Shown in pieces: positions 24,997-32,661 of a stretch of 32,661 nucleotides of DNA. Source of the DNA: Flavobacteriaceae bacterium (GTDB taxonomy: Bacteria; Bacteroidota; Bacteroidia; Flavobacteriales; Flavobacteriaceae). Positions within the stretch are counted from its first letter, which is position 1. Each line of letters opens with the position of its first letter. The notes under the pieces are model-generated. The model saw nothing but the letters and a program-made list of their open reading frames with translations, had not been told where the DNA came from and made no database searches. The DNA is taken from the NCBI GenBank assembly GCA_021647985.1, contig JAKITQ010000035.1, positions 1 to 32,661 of the forward strand. Reading direction: 5' to 3'. A program made the position numbers and the translations under genes.

Positions 24997-25656
24997 ATGA
25001 TATTACTTGGTAAAGAAATTGTTTTTCCAAATGTTGCTTTGGCAACTCCAGAAGGTATAGTAGCCATTGGAGGTGATCTTAGTACAGAAAGATTGATTTT
25101 GGCATATAAAAGTGGTATTTTCCCTTGGTATAACCAAGGAGAACCAATAATTTGGTATAGTCCAAATCCTCGAATGGTGCTTTTTCCTGAGCGACTTAAA
25201 ATTTCAAAAAGTATGCGTAAAATATTACGTGAAGGAGCTTTTCAAATTACTTTTAATAAAAATTTTAAGGAAGTTATTTCCAATTGTAAAACGATAAGTA
25301 GAAATGATCAGCTCGGTACCTGGATTACAGATGAGATGAAAACGGCATATATCCAATTGCATAAAATGGGCATAGCCAAATCTGTAGAAGTATGGAAAAA
25401 CAACGAACTTGTTGGTGGGTTGTATGGTATAGATCTGTCAACTCAAAAATCGGGTTTAGGATCTGTTTTTTGTGGAGAAAGTATGTTTAGTAAAGCGCCT
25501 AATGCTTCCAAGGTTGCATTTATTAACCTAGTTCAAAAACTTCACCATAAAGGCTGTCAGTTAATTGATTGTCAGGTTTATAATAACCATTTAGCCAGTT
25601 TAGGTGCCGAGGAAATCTCCAGAAAAAAATTTCTAAGGATTTTACGAAATAGCTGA
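24997..25656 (+). CDS. aat: Leucyl/phenylalanyl-tRNA-protein transferase
   Basis: Aat (219 residues) adds Leu or Phe from charged tRNA to N-terminal Lys/Arg of proteins, marking them for ClpS/ClpAP degradation (N-end rule). GIVAIGGDLSTERLILAYKSGIFPWYNQGEPIIWYSPNPRMVLFP is the diagnostic N-terminal region. GGLYGIDLS, FCGESMFS and IDCQVYNNHLASLGAEEISRKKFL are the later motifs. Length is standard. It is the first gene after the 234-bp element; the next gene starts 84 bp later. Confidence 0.96.
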   Translation: MILLGKEIVFPNVALATPEGIVAIGGDLSTERLILAYKSGIFPWYNQGEPIIWYSPNPRMVLFPERLKISKSMRKILREGAFQITFNKNFKEVISNCKTISRNDQLGTWITDEMKTAYIQLHKMGIAKSVEVWKNNELVGGLYGIDLSTQKSGLGSVFCGESMFSKAPNASKVAFINLVQKLHHKGCQLIDCQVYNNHLASLGAEEISRKKFLRILRNS

Positions 25657-25713
25657 CTCCAAATTTTGTGAATTTTACTTAGCCATTTAAACAATCAACT
25701 TTTTTCTTTTGTG

Positions 25714-25721
25714 TATATTTG
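25714..25721 (+). promoter_or_regulatory. Candidate -7 element for the MazG-aroA unit
   Basis: TATATTTG is an exact TAnnTTTG match 19 nt before the ATG of the MazG-type gene, in the 84-bp gap after aat. Confidence 0.5.
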
Positions 25722-25740
25722 TCCTCCAAAATATTAGCTT

Positions 25741-26067
25741 ATGGATATCAAAAATGCGCAATTAGAAGTAGATAATTGGATAAAAGAACACGGTGTTCGT
25801 TATTTTAATGAATTAACCAATATGGCGCAATTAACGGAAGAAGTTGGTGAGGTTGCTCGTATAATTGCACGTAGGTATGGAGAACAGAGCGAAAAAGAAA
25901 GTGATAAGAATAAAGATCTTGGAGAAGAATTGGCAGATGTGATGTTTGTTGTTCTTTGTTTGGCAAATCAAACCGGGATAAATTTACAAGAGGTTTTTGA
26001 TAAAAAATTAAATCACAAAGCCAAACGCGATCACGATCGTCATCATAATAATGAAAAATTAAAATAA
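25741..26067 (+). CDS. MazG-type nucleotide pyrophosphohydrolase
   Basis: The 108-residue single-domain protein has the all-alpha NTP-PPase metal motif: E33-E34-x2-E37 (LTEEVGEVARI) and E63-x2-D66 (LGEELADVMFVVLCLANQTG). Such enzymes hydrolyse (d)NTPs to NMP and pyrophosphate and clean the nucleotide pool. The tail is basic and His-rich (HKAKRDHDRHHNN). It begins a plus-strand unit of three genes (2 bp to the next, then 6 bp to aroA). Confidence 0.9.
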   Translation: MDIKNAQLEVDNWIKEHGVRYFNELTNMAQLTEEVGEVARIIARRYGEQSEKESDKNKDLGEELADVMFVVLCLANQTGINLQEVFDKKLNHKAKRDHDRHHNNEKLK

Positions 26068-26069
26068 AT

Positions 26070-26303
26070 ATGATTCGTAAATATTTAGAAATGTCTTTTA
26101 TAAAAGTGGTGGCAATATCGGCACTTTTGTTTTTTGTTGTAGTAAGTATAATTAAATTTATTATAGCCTTATTTAGTGGAGATAGCGTATCTGATATTCT
26201 ATCTAATATGGTAACTTCAAAATATTTAGTATCTAATTTAATTGGTGCATTAATCTACGGTCTTATCATTACTTTTTATTACAAACGAAAATATAAAAAA
26301 TAA
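26070..26303 (+). CDS. Small two-helix membrane protein, 77 aa
   Basis: Two hydrophobic segments (VVAISALLFFVVVSIIKFIIALF, and LVSNLIGALIYGLIITFYY) flank a short polar loop, and the tail is basic (KRKYKK). It lies 2 bp after the MazG-type gene and 6 bp before aroA, so it is clearly in the same transcript. I do not recognise the family. The close spacing makes a real gene likely. Confidence 0.7.
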   Translation: MIRKYLEMSFIKVVAISALLFFVVVSIIKFIIALFSGDSVSDILSNMVTSKYLVSNLIGALIYGLIITFYYKRKYKK

Positions 26304-26309
26304 TTTATT

Positions 26310-27515
26310 TTGATAAAATCACTGCAATATACTTCGGGTAATATTCATGGAAATATTGCCATTTCTGGATCAAAAAGTGAGTCGAACAGGTTGTTGATTT
26401 TACAAAAATCATTTCCAAATTTAAAGCTGGAGAACCTTTCTGATTCTGATGACACGAAGCATTTACAAGAAGCCTTAGCATCGCAAGGCAATATAATTGA
26501 TATTGGTCATGCCGGAACAGCCATGCGTTTTTTAACAGCCTACTTCTCAGCTGCCCCAGGAAGAGAGATCACCCTAACAGGGTCGCATAGAATGCAAAAC
26601 AGACCAATAAAAATACTGGTAGAGGCGATGAAAAACCTAGGTGCAGATATAGAGTATTTAGAAAAGGAAGGGTACCCTCCTTTGAGAATAAAGGGTAAAA
26701 AACTCACAAAAAACAAGGTGCGTATTCAAGGTAATGTGAGTAGTCAATATATTTCTGCGCTACTTTTAATTGCGGCTTCCTTAGAAAATGGTTTGGAGAT
26801 TGAATTGCTTGGTAAAGTAACTTCAGTGCCTTATATAAAAATGACTTTGAGTTTATTGCAATCTATAGAAATAGAAACCAATTGGACTGATAATTTCATA
26901 AGCATCCAGGCAAAAAACCAAACAAAAGAGAAAACACATACAGTTGAATCCGACTGGAGTTCAGCTTCTTATTTTTATAGTTTGGTTGCATTGAGTGAAA
27001 ACGGAAAAATCACGCTTTCTTCTTTTAAAAAAGATAGCTTGCAAGGTGATAATTCGCTGATTGAAACCTACAAACATTTTGGTGTGACAACCGAATTTAA
27101 TAAAAATGAAATAATCTTAACAAAAGAAAACATTGTACTAAAACCTCTGACAATGAATCTCGTCAATTCGCCCGATCTGGCTCAAACTATTGCGGTGACC
27201 TGTTTTGGACTGGGAATTGCTTGTGATTTAACCGGGCTTCATACTTTAAAGATTAAAGAGACGGATAGATTGGTTGCCTTAAAAATAGAATTGGAAAAAT
27301 TGGGGGCGCATATTGAAATTACCAACAATAGTCTGCATTTAAAGCCTTCCAATAAAATAAATAAAAATATTACTATAGATACTTACCAAGATCACAGAAT
27401 GGCTATGGCATTTGCTCCTTTGGTTTTAAAAGTTCCAATTTCGATTAATGAAGCTGAGGTGGTTACAAAATCATTTACTTCTTTTTGGAAAGATTTTGAT
27501 GATATTATAGGTTGA
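26310..27515 (+). CDS. aroA: 3-phosphoshikimate 1-carboxyvinyltransferase (EPSP synthase)
   Basis: AroA (401 residues) joins shikimate 3-phosphate and phosphoenolpyruvate in aromatic amino acid synthesis. GSKSESNRLLIL is the N-terminal signature, HAGTAMRFLTAYF binds PEP, GNVSSQYISALLL, LHTLKIKETDRL and DHRMAMAFAPL are the rest. It is somewhat shorter than the E. coli enzyme, as is usual in Bacteroidota. The start is TTG at 26310; no ATG lies between the upstream stop and the conserved N-terminus. It is last in the MazG-small protein-aroA unit. Confidence 0.95.
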   Translation: MIKSLQYTSGNIHGNIAISGSKSESNRLLILQKSFPNLKLENLSDSDDTKHLQEALASQGNIIDIGHAGTAMRFLTAYFSAAPGREITLTGSHRMQNRPIKILVEAMKNLGADIEYLEKEGYPPLRIKGKKLTKNKVRIQGNVSSQYISALLLIAASLENGLEIELLGKVTSVPYIKMTLSLLQSIEIETNWTDNFISIQAKNQTKEKTHTVESDWSSASYFYSLVALSENGKITLSSFKKDSLQGDNSLIETYKHFGVTTEFNKNEIILTKENIVLKPLTMNLVNSPDLAQTIAVTCFGLGIACDLTGLHTLKIKETDRLVALKIELEKLGAHIEITNNSLHLKPSNKINKNITIDTYQDHRMAMAFAPLVLKVPISINEAEVVTKSFTSFWKDFDDIIG

Positions 27516-27614
27516 TTCTATTCCATTAGATTTACAACTTTTCAACATTTGTTTCCAACAATAGTGTTTCAGATACAATAGATATAATCTAACCACTATA
27601 ATAAATTTTTTTAT

Positions 27615-28763
27615 CTAATAATTTTTATAAAAAGTAAATAATCTAGTTCTTAGTTGCTCGTAAATAGGCTTGGTGAATTCGATAAACATTTGTTGGGGTG
27701 GTGGTGGATTGATTCTTCTTTGATTTGTAATTGCTATTTGATCATTATTCAAAGCACGGTCATCGCCATTAAATTTACCCCATTCATTAAACCAAACATA
27801 TTCACCAGGAAAATTATTATTTATTAAAATATTTTTTTTAGCGTTACTGTCTGTTATTTTTAACCCAACAATACCTTTAGAAATAACTTGTAATTTATAA
27901 ATTGCAACATCTGCTTTTACTGTGCCAATTACGTCTTTTTTTCGACCATTATCCAAAGTTACCTCACCTACTTTCACACTATCTGCCTCCATTTTTTCTA
28001 TCCTTTCACTCGTATGTGTTTCTCCTACAATAAAGTCTTCGAAATTAATCTCTAATAATTGGTCAGTCTTGTTAAGTTGCATTTTTTTAGCCTCCTTTAA
28101 AGTATAAAATCGAACGAGTTCTTTTTGTTCAATTTGACGAAATATATTTTGAACCTCAGTATAAAAAATCTCTGCACTTAAATCGTAAGTTTTAGAATGT
28201 ACAGGCATTAAGTTTGTAATTACGTGCAGTAAGGAAAGGTTATATGCTTCGTCAATTTTATAAGCTACATCTTTATAATTCTCAACAAATTTATCAGCTT
28301 CTAAAAAATTATAATAAGCTTCTTTCGCACTTCGTCTATCTCCATAATTCAAAAACTTCAACCCTGCAACATATTGTTCTTCAGCCGCTTTTGGTTTTAT
28401 TTTTTCTAATTGCCTGTAGTATTTATGGGGATTAACAATAATACTTTTTGCAGCTGGAGATCTTTGAATGTTTTCATACATGCTATTTAATTGTTCATAT
28501 ATATAAACTGCTTCTGTATTTTTAAATGCTGAATTTGATTTATTTTCTATTTTATCTAAATAAGAAGAAACGGCATTGGGGTAGGCATTGGATAATGTTT
28601 CCATAGCCTTTTTATTATTGGGACTCTTTCTTAATTTTTCGATAGATCTTAATACCGCTTGATAGTAATTGCCTTGTGTATATAAGTTTTTACCTGTGTT
28701 ACAGGAGCTCGATACGAAGCCAATAATAAAGATTACTAGATAGATTTTTAGGGAATACTTCAT
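27615..28763 (-). CDS. TPR-like lipoprotein, Bacteroidota-type
   Basis: The 382-residue protein has a signal peptide ending VSSSC (C21), a lipobox. The N-terminal half is helical and repeat-like (LYTQGNYYQAVLRSIEKLRKSPNNKKAMETL; AEEQYVAGLKFLNYGDRRSAKEAYYNFLEAD), in the manner of TPRs. The C-terminal half is beta-rich with no motif I know. It is probably in the periplasm, anchored to a membrane. It is alone on the minus strand, convergent with aroA and divergent from the cbpA pair. Conserved in the phylum; function unknown. Confidence 0.75.
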   Translation of the reverse strand: MKYSLKIYLVIFIIGFVSSSCNTGKNLYTQGNYYQAVLRSIEKLRKSPNNKKAMETLSNAYPNAVSSYLDKIENKSNSAFKNTEAVYIYEQLNSMYENIQRSPAAKSIIVNPHKYYRQLEKIKPKAAEEQYVAGLKFLNYGDRRSAKEAYYNFLEADKFVENYKDVAYKIDEAYNLSLLHVITNLMPVHSKTYDLSAEIFYTEVQNIFRQIEQKELVRFYTLKEAKKMQLNKTDQLLEINFEDFIVGETHTSERIEKMEADSVKVGEVTLDNGRKKDVIGTVKADVAIYKLQVISKGIVGLKITDSNAKKNILINNNFPGEYVWFNEWGKFNGDDRALNNDQIAITNQRRINPPPPQQMFIEFTKPIYEQLRTRLFTFYKNY

Positions 28764-28947
28764 TGTAGTTTGATTGTAATTTGTAGTTATAACGGCTCGT
28801 ATAATGAAATATTGAATTGGGTTTTACATATTTTATCGATACATTGAATTGAAAACTCCTGTAGTCTAAAATTAGACACATCATAAAAATTTTAATAATT
28901 TTTATTTAATAATGTGAAATTATAAAAAGGAAGGAAAATAAAAATGG

Positions 28948-28955
28948 TAATTTTG
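28948..28955 (+). promoter_or_regulatory. Candidate -7 element for cbpA-cbpM
   Basis: TAATTTTG matches TAnnTTTG and lies 60 nt before the cbpA ATG. No -33 box is clear. No gene is visible in the rest of 28764-29015. Confidence 0.4.
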
Positions 28956-29015
28956 GATAAATAGTGAAAGTTATAAAACTTGGAAACCTATATTAAATTA
29001 AAGAAAGATAAATAA

Positions 29016-29897
29016 ATGGCATTTGTAGATTATTATAAAATATTAGGGATAGAAAAATCGGCAACAGATAAGGAAATTAAAAAAGCTTATCGAAAATTAG
29101 CGAGAAAACACCACCCTGATCTGAATCCAGAAAGTAAGGAAGACGAAATTAAATTCAAAGAAATTAATGAGGCCAATGAGGTTTTAAGCAATGCGAAAAG
29201 TCGTAAGAAATATGATAAATATGGAAAGGACTGGAAACATGGGGAGGAATTTGAAAAAGCAAAAAAACAAAATAAAAGGCAATCGCAGCAGCAAGATTTT
29301 ACGGGTAGAAATTATTCTGAACAAGAATTTTCAGATTATTTTGAATCCATGTTTGGAGGAGCATCCTCAAGACACAGTAATAGAGGGTTTAAAGGACATG
29401 ATTTTAATGCCGAACTTCATCTAAACTTAAGAGATGTATACGAAACGCATCAACAAACCTTAACCGTAAATAATAGTAAAATTAGATTAACTATTCCGGC
29501 AGGAATAAAAAACGGACAAGTAATTAAAATTAAAGAAAAAGGAGGAGAAGGAATAAATGGTGGCCCGAAAGGTGATTTATACATCAAATTTACTATAAAA
29601 AATCATTCTCGATTTAAAAGAGATGGAAACAACTTGTATACTTCGGTTGATCTTGATTTATATACCGCACTTTTAGGTGGCGATATTACTATCGATACTT
29701 TTAATGGTAAAGTTAAATTAAAAATTGCTCCAGAAACTCCCAATGAAACAAAAGTTAAATTGAAAAGCAAAGGTTTTCCAGTCTATAAAAAGACAAAACA
29801 ATTTGGCGATTTAATCATAACCTATCATATTAAAATTCCAACAAAATTAAGTGATAAAGAAAAAGAACTATATAAAGCATTACAAAAAATAAGATAA
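29016..29897 (+). CDS. cbpA: DnaJ-family co-chaperone, CbpA type
   Basis: The 293-residue protein has a J-domain at residues 1-70 with the HPD motif at 33-35 ([10 protein letters not shown]), which triggers the DnaK ATPase. A Gly/Arg-rich, charged linker follows (about 75-125). Two beta-sandwich client-binding domains come next ([61 protein letters not shown]). There is no cysteine zinc-finger, so it is a CbpA-type rather than DnaJ-type protein. The adjacent cbpM-like gene, one base after its stop, confirms the assignment. Confidence 0.92.
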   Translation: MAFVDYYKILGIEKSATDKEIKKAYRKLARKHHPDLNPESKEDEIKFKEINEANEVLSNAKSRKKYDKYGKDWKHGEEFEKAKKQNKRQSQQQDFTGRNYSEQEFSDYFESMFGGASSRHSNRGFKGHDFNAELHLNLRDVYETHQQTLTVNNSKIRLTIPAGIKNGQVIKIKEKGGEGINGGPKGDLYIKFTIKNHSRFKRDGNNLYTSVDLDLYTALLGGDITIDTFNGKVKLKIAPETPNETKVKLKSKGFPVYKKTKQFGDLIITYHIKIPTKLSDKEKELYKALQKIR

Positions 29898-29898
29898 G

Positions 29899-30195
29899 AT
29901 GGCTGCACATAAATTAATACTTATAGAAACACTTTGTTTAAACTATCAAGTTGAATTCTCGTTTTTTAAGACCTTAAACAAAGAAGGGTTAATTAGAATA
30001 CTAACGATAGAGCAGCAGCAATTTATCCATCAAGATGAAATTGGAAATCTCGAAAAAATCATCAGACTACATGATGAATTGCATATCAATATAGAAGGGA
30101 TAGATTGTGTGATTAACCTTTTGCAAAAGTTAGATCATTTAAAAGAAGAGCTAAACGATGTCAAAAATAGATTAAGGCTTTATGAAAGTGATTGA
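29899..30195 (+). CDS. cbpM: CbpM-like chaperone modulator
   Basis: The 98-residue protein is helical, with a MerR-like N-terminal part (YQVEFSFFKTLNKEGLIRI) and a C-terminal coiled coil (LLQKLDHLKEELNDVKNRLRLY). CbpM binds the J-domain of CbpA and blocks its co-chaperone activity. It starts one base after the cbpA stop, so the two are made together. Sequence match is moderate, but the position makes it secure. Confidence 0.85.
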   Translation: MAAHKLILIETLCLNYQVEFSFFKTLNKEGLIRILTIEQQQFIHQDEIGNLEKIIRLHDELHINIEGIDCVINLLQKLDHLKEELNDVKNRLRLYESD

Positions 30196-30495
30196 TGAGA
30201 AGTGTATGTTGTATACCTCAAATGAACAACAAAACATATATTATAAATTATAGTTGAAATTGCGGAATACTTTAAATAAGGCAAACGGCAAAGAATAATT
30301 TGGGGATAAGGAAAAGAATAAAATGGAACAATCTTTTAGTTTGTTTTGCCAATCCAATTGCTTGCATTAATTCAGATCAAACCATGCTACAATTTCACGT
30401 ATAAATGAAAAAGGAAAATTTATAGATTAAACAATAAATCAAATTTTGTCAGATGTGGAAAGGGGATGTACGATGGTGTGCGCCTCTTTTTTTAA
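30196..30495. other. Non-coding gap between cbpM and darG
   Basis: I see no gene; the short frames lack codon character and starts. Near 30455-30492 a GC-richer stretch ends in seven Ts (cgcctcttttttt). It can form only a weak stem (aaagggg with cctcttt, one mismatch), so a terminator for cbpM is possible but unproven. The gap probably marks the left boundary of the darTG insertion. Confidence 0.5.
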
Positions 30496-31539
30496 CTATA
30501 AAACCTTGTTGTCTTTCAACCGATTTATTTCAAATGTATCGTAAAGTGTTTTATTAATTAACCCAGTTTCCAAAAGAAAATCAATTTCTGCATCGATTTT
30601 ATTTCTATTAAAATTAATTCTTTTGTGTTCATTCCAAGTTTCAACTTTATTAACTATTGTTTCGAAATCAATATCTCGATTATTCTCTATAAGAAATAAC
30701 AAAGTTGTTATTAACTCTAAATTTGAATCATTCTGAATTTTATTAACGAATCTAATGGTCCTATTAAGAGACTTATCAAAACTTCTTAGTTTAGAATCGA
30801 TTTTTTTATTTACTAATGTCTTGAAACTTTGTTCGAATGCTTCTTTTGTATTGACATTATAATAAGTTTGGTACTCTTTAATGTCTCTGCTTAAGATGTC
30901 TATAGAATGAGCATATGGACCAAAGTCTTGTCCTTTAAACTTAAAGTAATTTTCATTGGTCAGTATGTTGTTTAAGTAAGCAGATTTTTGAAGCCGAATT
31001 TTGTTGAATTTGAGTAGATTCATTTTAATTCTCATAAGTAATAAATGAGAGGTTGTCAGTTTTGGAGGTGCTTTGACTTTGCTCCTGAACTTTTTGAAGA
31101 TTGGTTCATATAAAACGATTTCTACATCTTTAGAGATGTTTAAAATGTTTTTCTCAATAATGGCTTTGACTTTTGACCACTCCAAGCCCCCATTTCCGCA
31201 ACCTAAAGGGGGTATTGAAACTGACTTTAAGTCGTTTTCAATAATCGTATTTCTTAAGGTTTTCATCCCTTTTTCGATAAATTTATACTCAGATTTCTTT
31301 CTCCATTTATCTTTTGTCGGAAAGTTTAGAATTATTTTGTCATTTTCCCTAAATAGAAGTATATCACCAATTGTAAAGGAATTGTTTCTACACCTTTTTG
31401 CATATTCTTTGTTGTTTTCGGGGTATTTCACTTTGAATTGATAGGCAATGCCTTTTCCCATAAACCCTTCACAGTTTACTGTGTTTACAATTGCCTCAGT
31501 ATGAGATTCTAATATGTCGCCTTTTTTGTAATTAATCAT
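30496..31539 (-). CDS. darG: DarG antitoxin (macro domain, DNA ADP-ribosylglycohydrolase)
   Basis: The 347-residue protein starts with a macro domain (residues 1-150). MINYKKGDILES, AIVNTVNCEGFMGKGIA, LNFPTKDKWR and IPPLGCGNGGLEW are the ADP-ribose-binding and catalytic loops of DarG, which removes ADP-ribose from thymidine or guanine bases in DNA. The C-terminal part (about 160-347) has LQKSAYLNNIL ... FKFKGQDFGPYAHSI, which resembles the DUF4065/Panacea-like domain; in DarG this region binds and blocks DarT. It follows darT with a 4-base ATGA overlap, in the standard toxin-antitoxin order and strand. Confidence 0.92.
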   Translation of the reverse strand: MINYKKGDILESHTEAIVNTVNCEGFMGKGIAYQFKVKYPENNKEYAKRCRNNSFTIGDILLFRENDKIILNFPTKDKWRKKSEYKFIEKGMKTLRNTIIENDLKSVSIPPLGCGNGGLEWSKVKAIIEKNILNISKDVEIVLYEPIFKKFRSKVKAPPKLTTSHLLLMRIKMNLLKFNKIRLQKSAYLNNILTNENYFKFKGQDFGPYAHSIDILSRDIKEYQTYYNVNTKEAFEQSFKTLVNKKIDSKLRSFDKSLNRTIRFVNKIQNDSNLELITTLLFLIENNRDIDFETIVNKVETWNEHKRINFNRNKIDAEIDFLLETGLINKTLYDTFEINRLKDNKVL

Positions 31540-32114
31540 TTTTTCTTAAAAAAGGTTGTGTTTACAATTACGTCTAATTCTAATTTGTATTTCAATCCTA
31601 AAGTTACAACTTTTTGTTTAATCTCATTATTTTTAACAAAAATAGAGTGGAACACTTGTGGAGGTATTTTTCTAGCAATTAATGATTCTGCCATACAACA
31701 CTGACAACAATCGTTGTCAGAATATTGTCTCTTGCTCATTAAATCCCAATCAATAGTTTTGAGCCCTTTATTCCACTCTAAAGGTTCTTCATTGAAATGT
31801 ACTGGATGACTTGGAATTATTTTGAATTTGTTAATTTTTGCTCTATCACGATGTAATGTAATATATGCAAATTCAGTTTTACCGTGTTTAATTTGAACTG
31901 CACCAGAAAAAGGAGTGCCTGCAAAGAAATGAAAAGGTATATAATCCTCTAGTTCAAAATTATTTCTTTTTCTCAAAATTGCTTCATCGGCTACGTTAAT
32001 GTATTCACAATTTATTTCTTTTCTTGGTAAAAGGCCTTTCTCAAAGATTGAATCAAGATTGTCTATTGCAGTTAAATGGTAAAGAAGTTTTCCGTCTTTG
32101 GGTGGGGTTGCCAT
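31536..32114 (-). CDS. darT: DarT toxin (DNA ADP-ribosyltransferase)
   Basis: This 192-residue DarT-family toxin (DUF4433) transfers ADP-ribose from NAD+ to bases of single-stranded DNA, stopping replication. It acts as a toxin and as abortive anti-phage defence. LYHLTAIDNLDSIFEKGLLPR (H13) opens the NAD-binding site. ILRKRNNFELEDYIPFHFFAGTPF is the ARTT/NAD-loop region. The catalytic glutamate is E143 in CMAESLIARKIP. Just before it is an unusual cysteine cluster, CCQCC (136-140). The 4-base overlap with darG and the candidate promoter at 32144 support the ATG at 32114. Confidence 0.92.
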   Translation of the reverse strand: MATPPKDGKLLYHLTAIDNLDSIFEKGLLPRKEINCEYINVADEAILRKRNNFELEDYIPFHFFAGTPFSGAVQIKHGKTEFAYITLHRDRAKINKFKIIPSHPVHFNEEPLEWNKGLKTIDWDLMSKRQYSDNDCCQCCMAESLIARKIPPQVFHSIFVKNNEIKQKVVTLGLKYKLELDVIVNTTFFKKK

Positions 32115-32143
32115 GTTCTTTGTAATATTACATTATTGGTAAA

Positions 32144-32151
32144 CAAATATA
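32144..32151 (-). promoter_or_regulatory. Candidate -7 element for darTG
   Basis: The minus strand reads TATATTTG (exact TAnnTTTG), 29 nt before the darT ATG. Confidence 0.5.
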
Positions 32152-32240
32152 GTGTTTGACTTAGATTAACTATTAAAAAAATCGAGAAATAAAAGTAGGC
32201 TTTATTGAGAATGTAGCGCCAAAAGTAGAGTCAATTTCAA

Positions 32241-32281
32241 AAAGAAAAACCTCAACATCTTAATAATTAAGGAGTTGAGGT
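32241..32281 (-). terminator. Rho-independent terminator of the tRNA pair
   Basis: acctcaac (32249-32256) pairs with gttgaggt (32274-32281), and inside it cttaat (32259-32264) pairs with attaag (32266-32271). On the minus strand the stem is followed by a T-rich run (the A-tract at 32241-32249). It is 10 bases past the tRNA-Leu 3' end and isolates the tRNAs from darT. Confidence 0.85.
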
Positions 32282-32290
32282 CGTTTCAAG

Positions 32291-32376
32291 TACTCGAGAT
32301 GGGACTTGAACCCATACGGCCATTACTGACCACTGGATTTTAAGTCCAGCGTGTCTACCAATTCCACCACTCGAGC
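32291..32376 (-). tRNA. tRNA-Leu (anticodon TAA)
   Basis: This is an 86-nt class II tRNA. The acceptor stem is GCTCGAG/CTCGAGT with G1-U72, A73 discriminator, D-arm GGTGGAATTGGTAGACAC, anticodon stem CTGGA-CTTAAAA-TCCAG (anticodon TAA), a long variable arm and T-arm ATGGG-TTCAAGT-CCCAT. CCA is not encoded. It reads UUA/UUG leucine codons. It follows tRNA-Gly with a 30-nt spacer. Confidence 0.96.
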
Positions 32377-32406
32377 GTATTAAATTGGTATTATATTTAC
32401 TTTCAG

Positions 32407-32478
32407 AGCGAAAGACGGGATTTGAACCCGCGACCTCCACCTTGGCAAGGTGATGCTCTACCCCTGAGCTACTTTCGC
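32407..32478 (-). tRNA. tRNA-Gly (anticodon GCC)
   Basis: This 72-nt tRNA has acceptor stem GCGAAAG/CTTTCGC, U73 as in bacterial tRNA-Gly, D-arm GCTCAGGGGTAGAGC, anticodon stem CACCTTGCCAAGGTG and T-arm GCGGGTTCAAATCCCGT. CCA is not encoded. It is first in a two-tRNA transcript and reads GGC/GGU codons. Confidence 0.96.
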
Positions 32479-32520
32479 AAATATATTGTTAATGAACTTG
32501 TGCAATTCCTAAAATTACAG

Positions 32521-32562
32521 ACCTGCCAAACAGTAGCCTAGTCTGACTCAGGTAAGGCGGGT
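32521..32562. repeat. CCTGCC-family palindromic repeat
   Basis: acctgcc (32521-32527) faces ggcgggt (32556-32562), the same arms as at 12618-12646, with a different loop. It lies upstream of the tRNA pair in otherwise AT-rich DNA. Confidence 0.5.
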
Positions 32563-32627
32563 GCAAATTTAAAACATTTTTACAATTCACAAAGCCTTTT
32601 TTAATTTTTTTTTGAATAATATTTATG

Positions 32628-32657
32628 TTGCTTATCTTTAATTAATAAATATATTTG
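32628..32657 (+). promoter_or_regulatory. Promoter for a gene beyond the window
   Basis: TTG (32628-32630), a 19-bp spacer and TATATTTG (32650-32657) form a complete Bacteroidota-type promoter on the plus strand. Its gene is outside the window. Confidence 0.6.
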
Positions 32658-32661
32658 CAGC

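Noticed and set aside
32478-32485. TAnnTTTG match on the minus strand touching the 5' end of tRNA-Gly
   Set aside because: It abuts the mature tRNA end, so transcription from it would start inside the tRNA.

Overview
The window comes from an AT-rich genome of the Flavobacteriaceae type (Bacteroidota). Several things point there: the gene families (TM2 pairs, DUF3127, a TPR lipoprotein, an OlsF-type acyltransferase, CbpA/CbpM), several upstream regions with the Bacteroidota -7 motif TAnnTTTG, weak or absent Shine-Dalgarno sites, and many palindromic intergenic repeats. Nearly all of the window is chromosomal housekeeping DNA. The accessory material is at the left end, at the RAYT gene near 9.5-10.1 kb, and in the darTG pair before the tRNAs at the right end.

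Left end (1-3.9 kb). A truncated copy of a TIM-barrel isomerase gene is followed by a 162-bp MITE-like element with a 5-bp target duplication, then a GNAT acetyltransferase remnant. Next come three exported-protein genes: an FGE/SUMF1-fold protein, a Tat-exported Gfo/Idh/MocA oxidoreductase and a Tat-exported sugar isomerase-like TIM barrel. They look like a periplasmic carbohydrate-modification unit. The first 127 bases of the window are identical to the inside of the third gene.

3.9-12.5 kb. Aspartate kinase is tightly coupled to a two-domain aminolipid acyltransferase. Two TM2-domain genes, gpsA, an unrecognised conserved gene, a REP-associated tyrosine transposase with flanking hairpins, and a glpF-glpK glycerol operon follow.

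12.5-20.9 kb. A molybdopterin oxidoreductase is translationally coupled to a DUF1330 gene. A second palindromic element, a small membrane protein, an enoyl-CoA hydratase, fabD, a queuosine-precursor transporter, a DUF2797 gene, a 12 x 7-bp tandem array that supplies the purK stop codon, purK, and a Rieske-like lipoprotein with lost ligands follow.

20.9-30.2 kb. greA carries a terminator-like hairpin in its leader. Then come a HIT protein, an orphan histidine kinase, a flavin reductase, a DUF3127 protein with an SSB-like acidic tip, a third inverted-repeat element of 234 bp, aat, a MazG-type hydrolase, a small membrane protein, aroA, a TPR lipoprotein, and cbpA-cbpM.

Right end (30.5-32.7 kb). 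A DarTG toxin-antitoxin/anti-phage module (DNA ADP-ribosyltransferase and macro-domain antitoxin) lies next to tRNA-Gly and tRNA-Leu genes, which share a strong terminator. No clearly new multi-gene defence or mobile system is visible. The most unusual signals are the non-coding repeat families, the left-end duplication, and the small sequence oddities in DUF3127, the Rieske-like protein, the greA leader and DarT.
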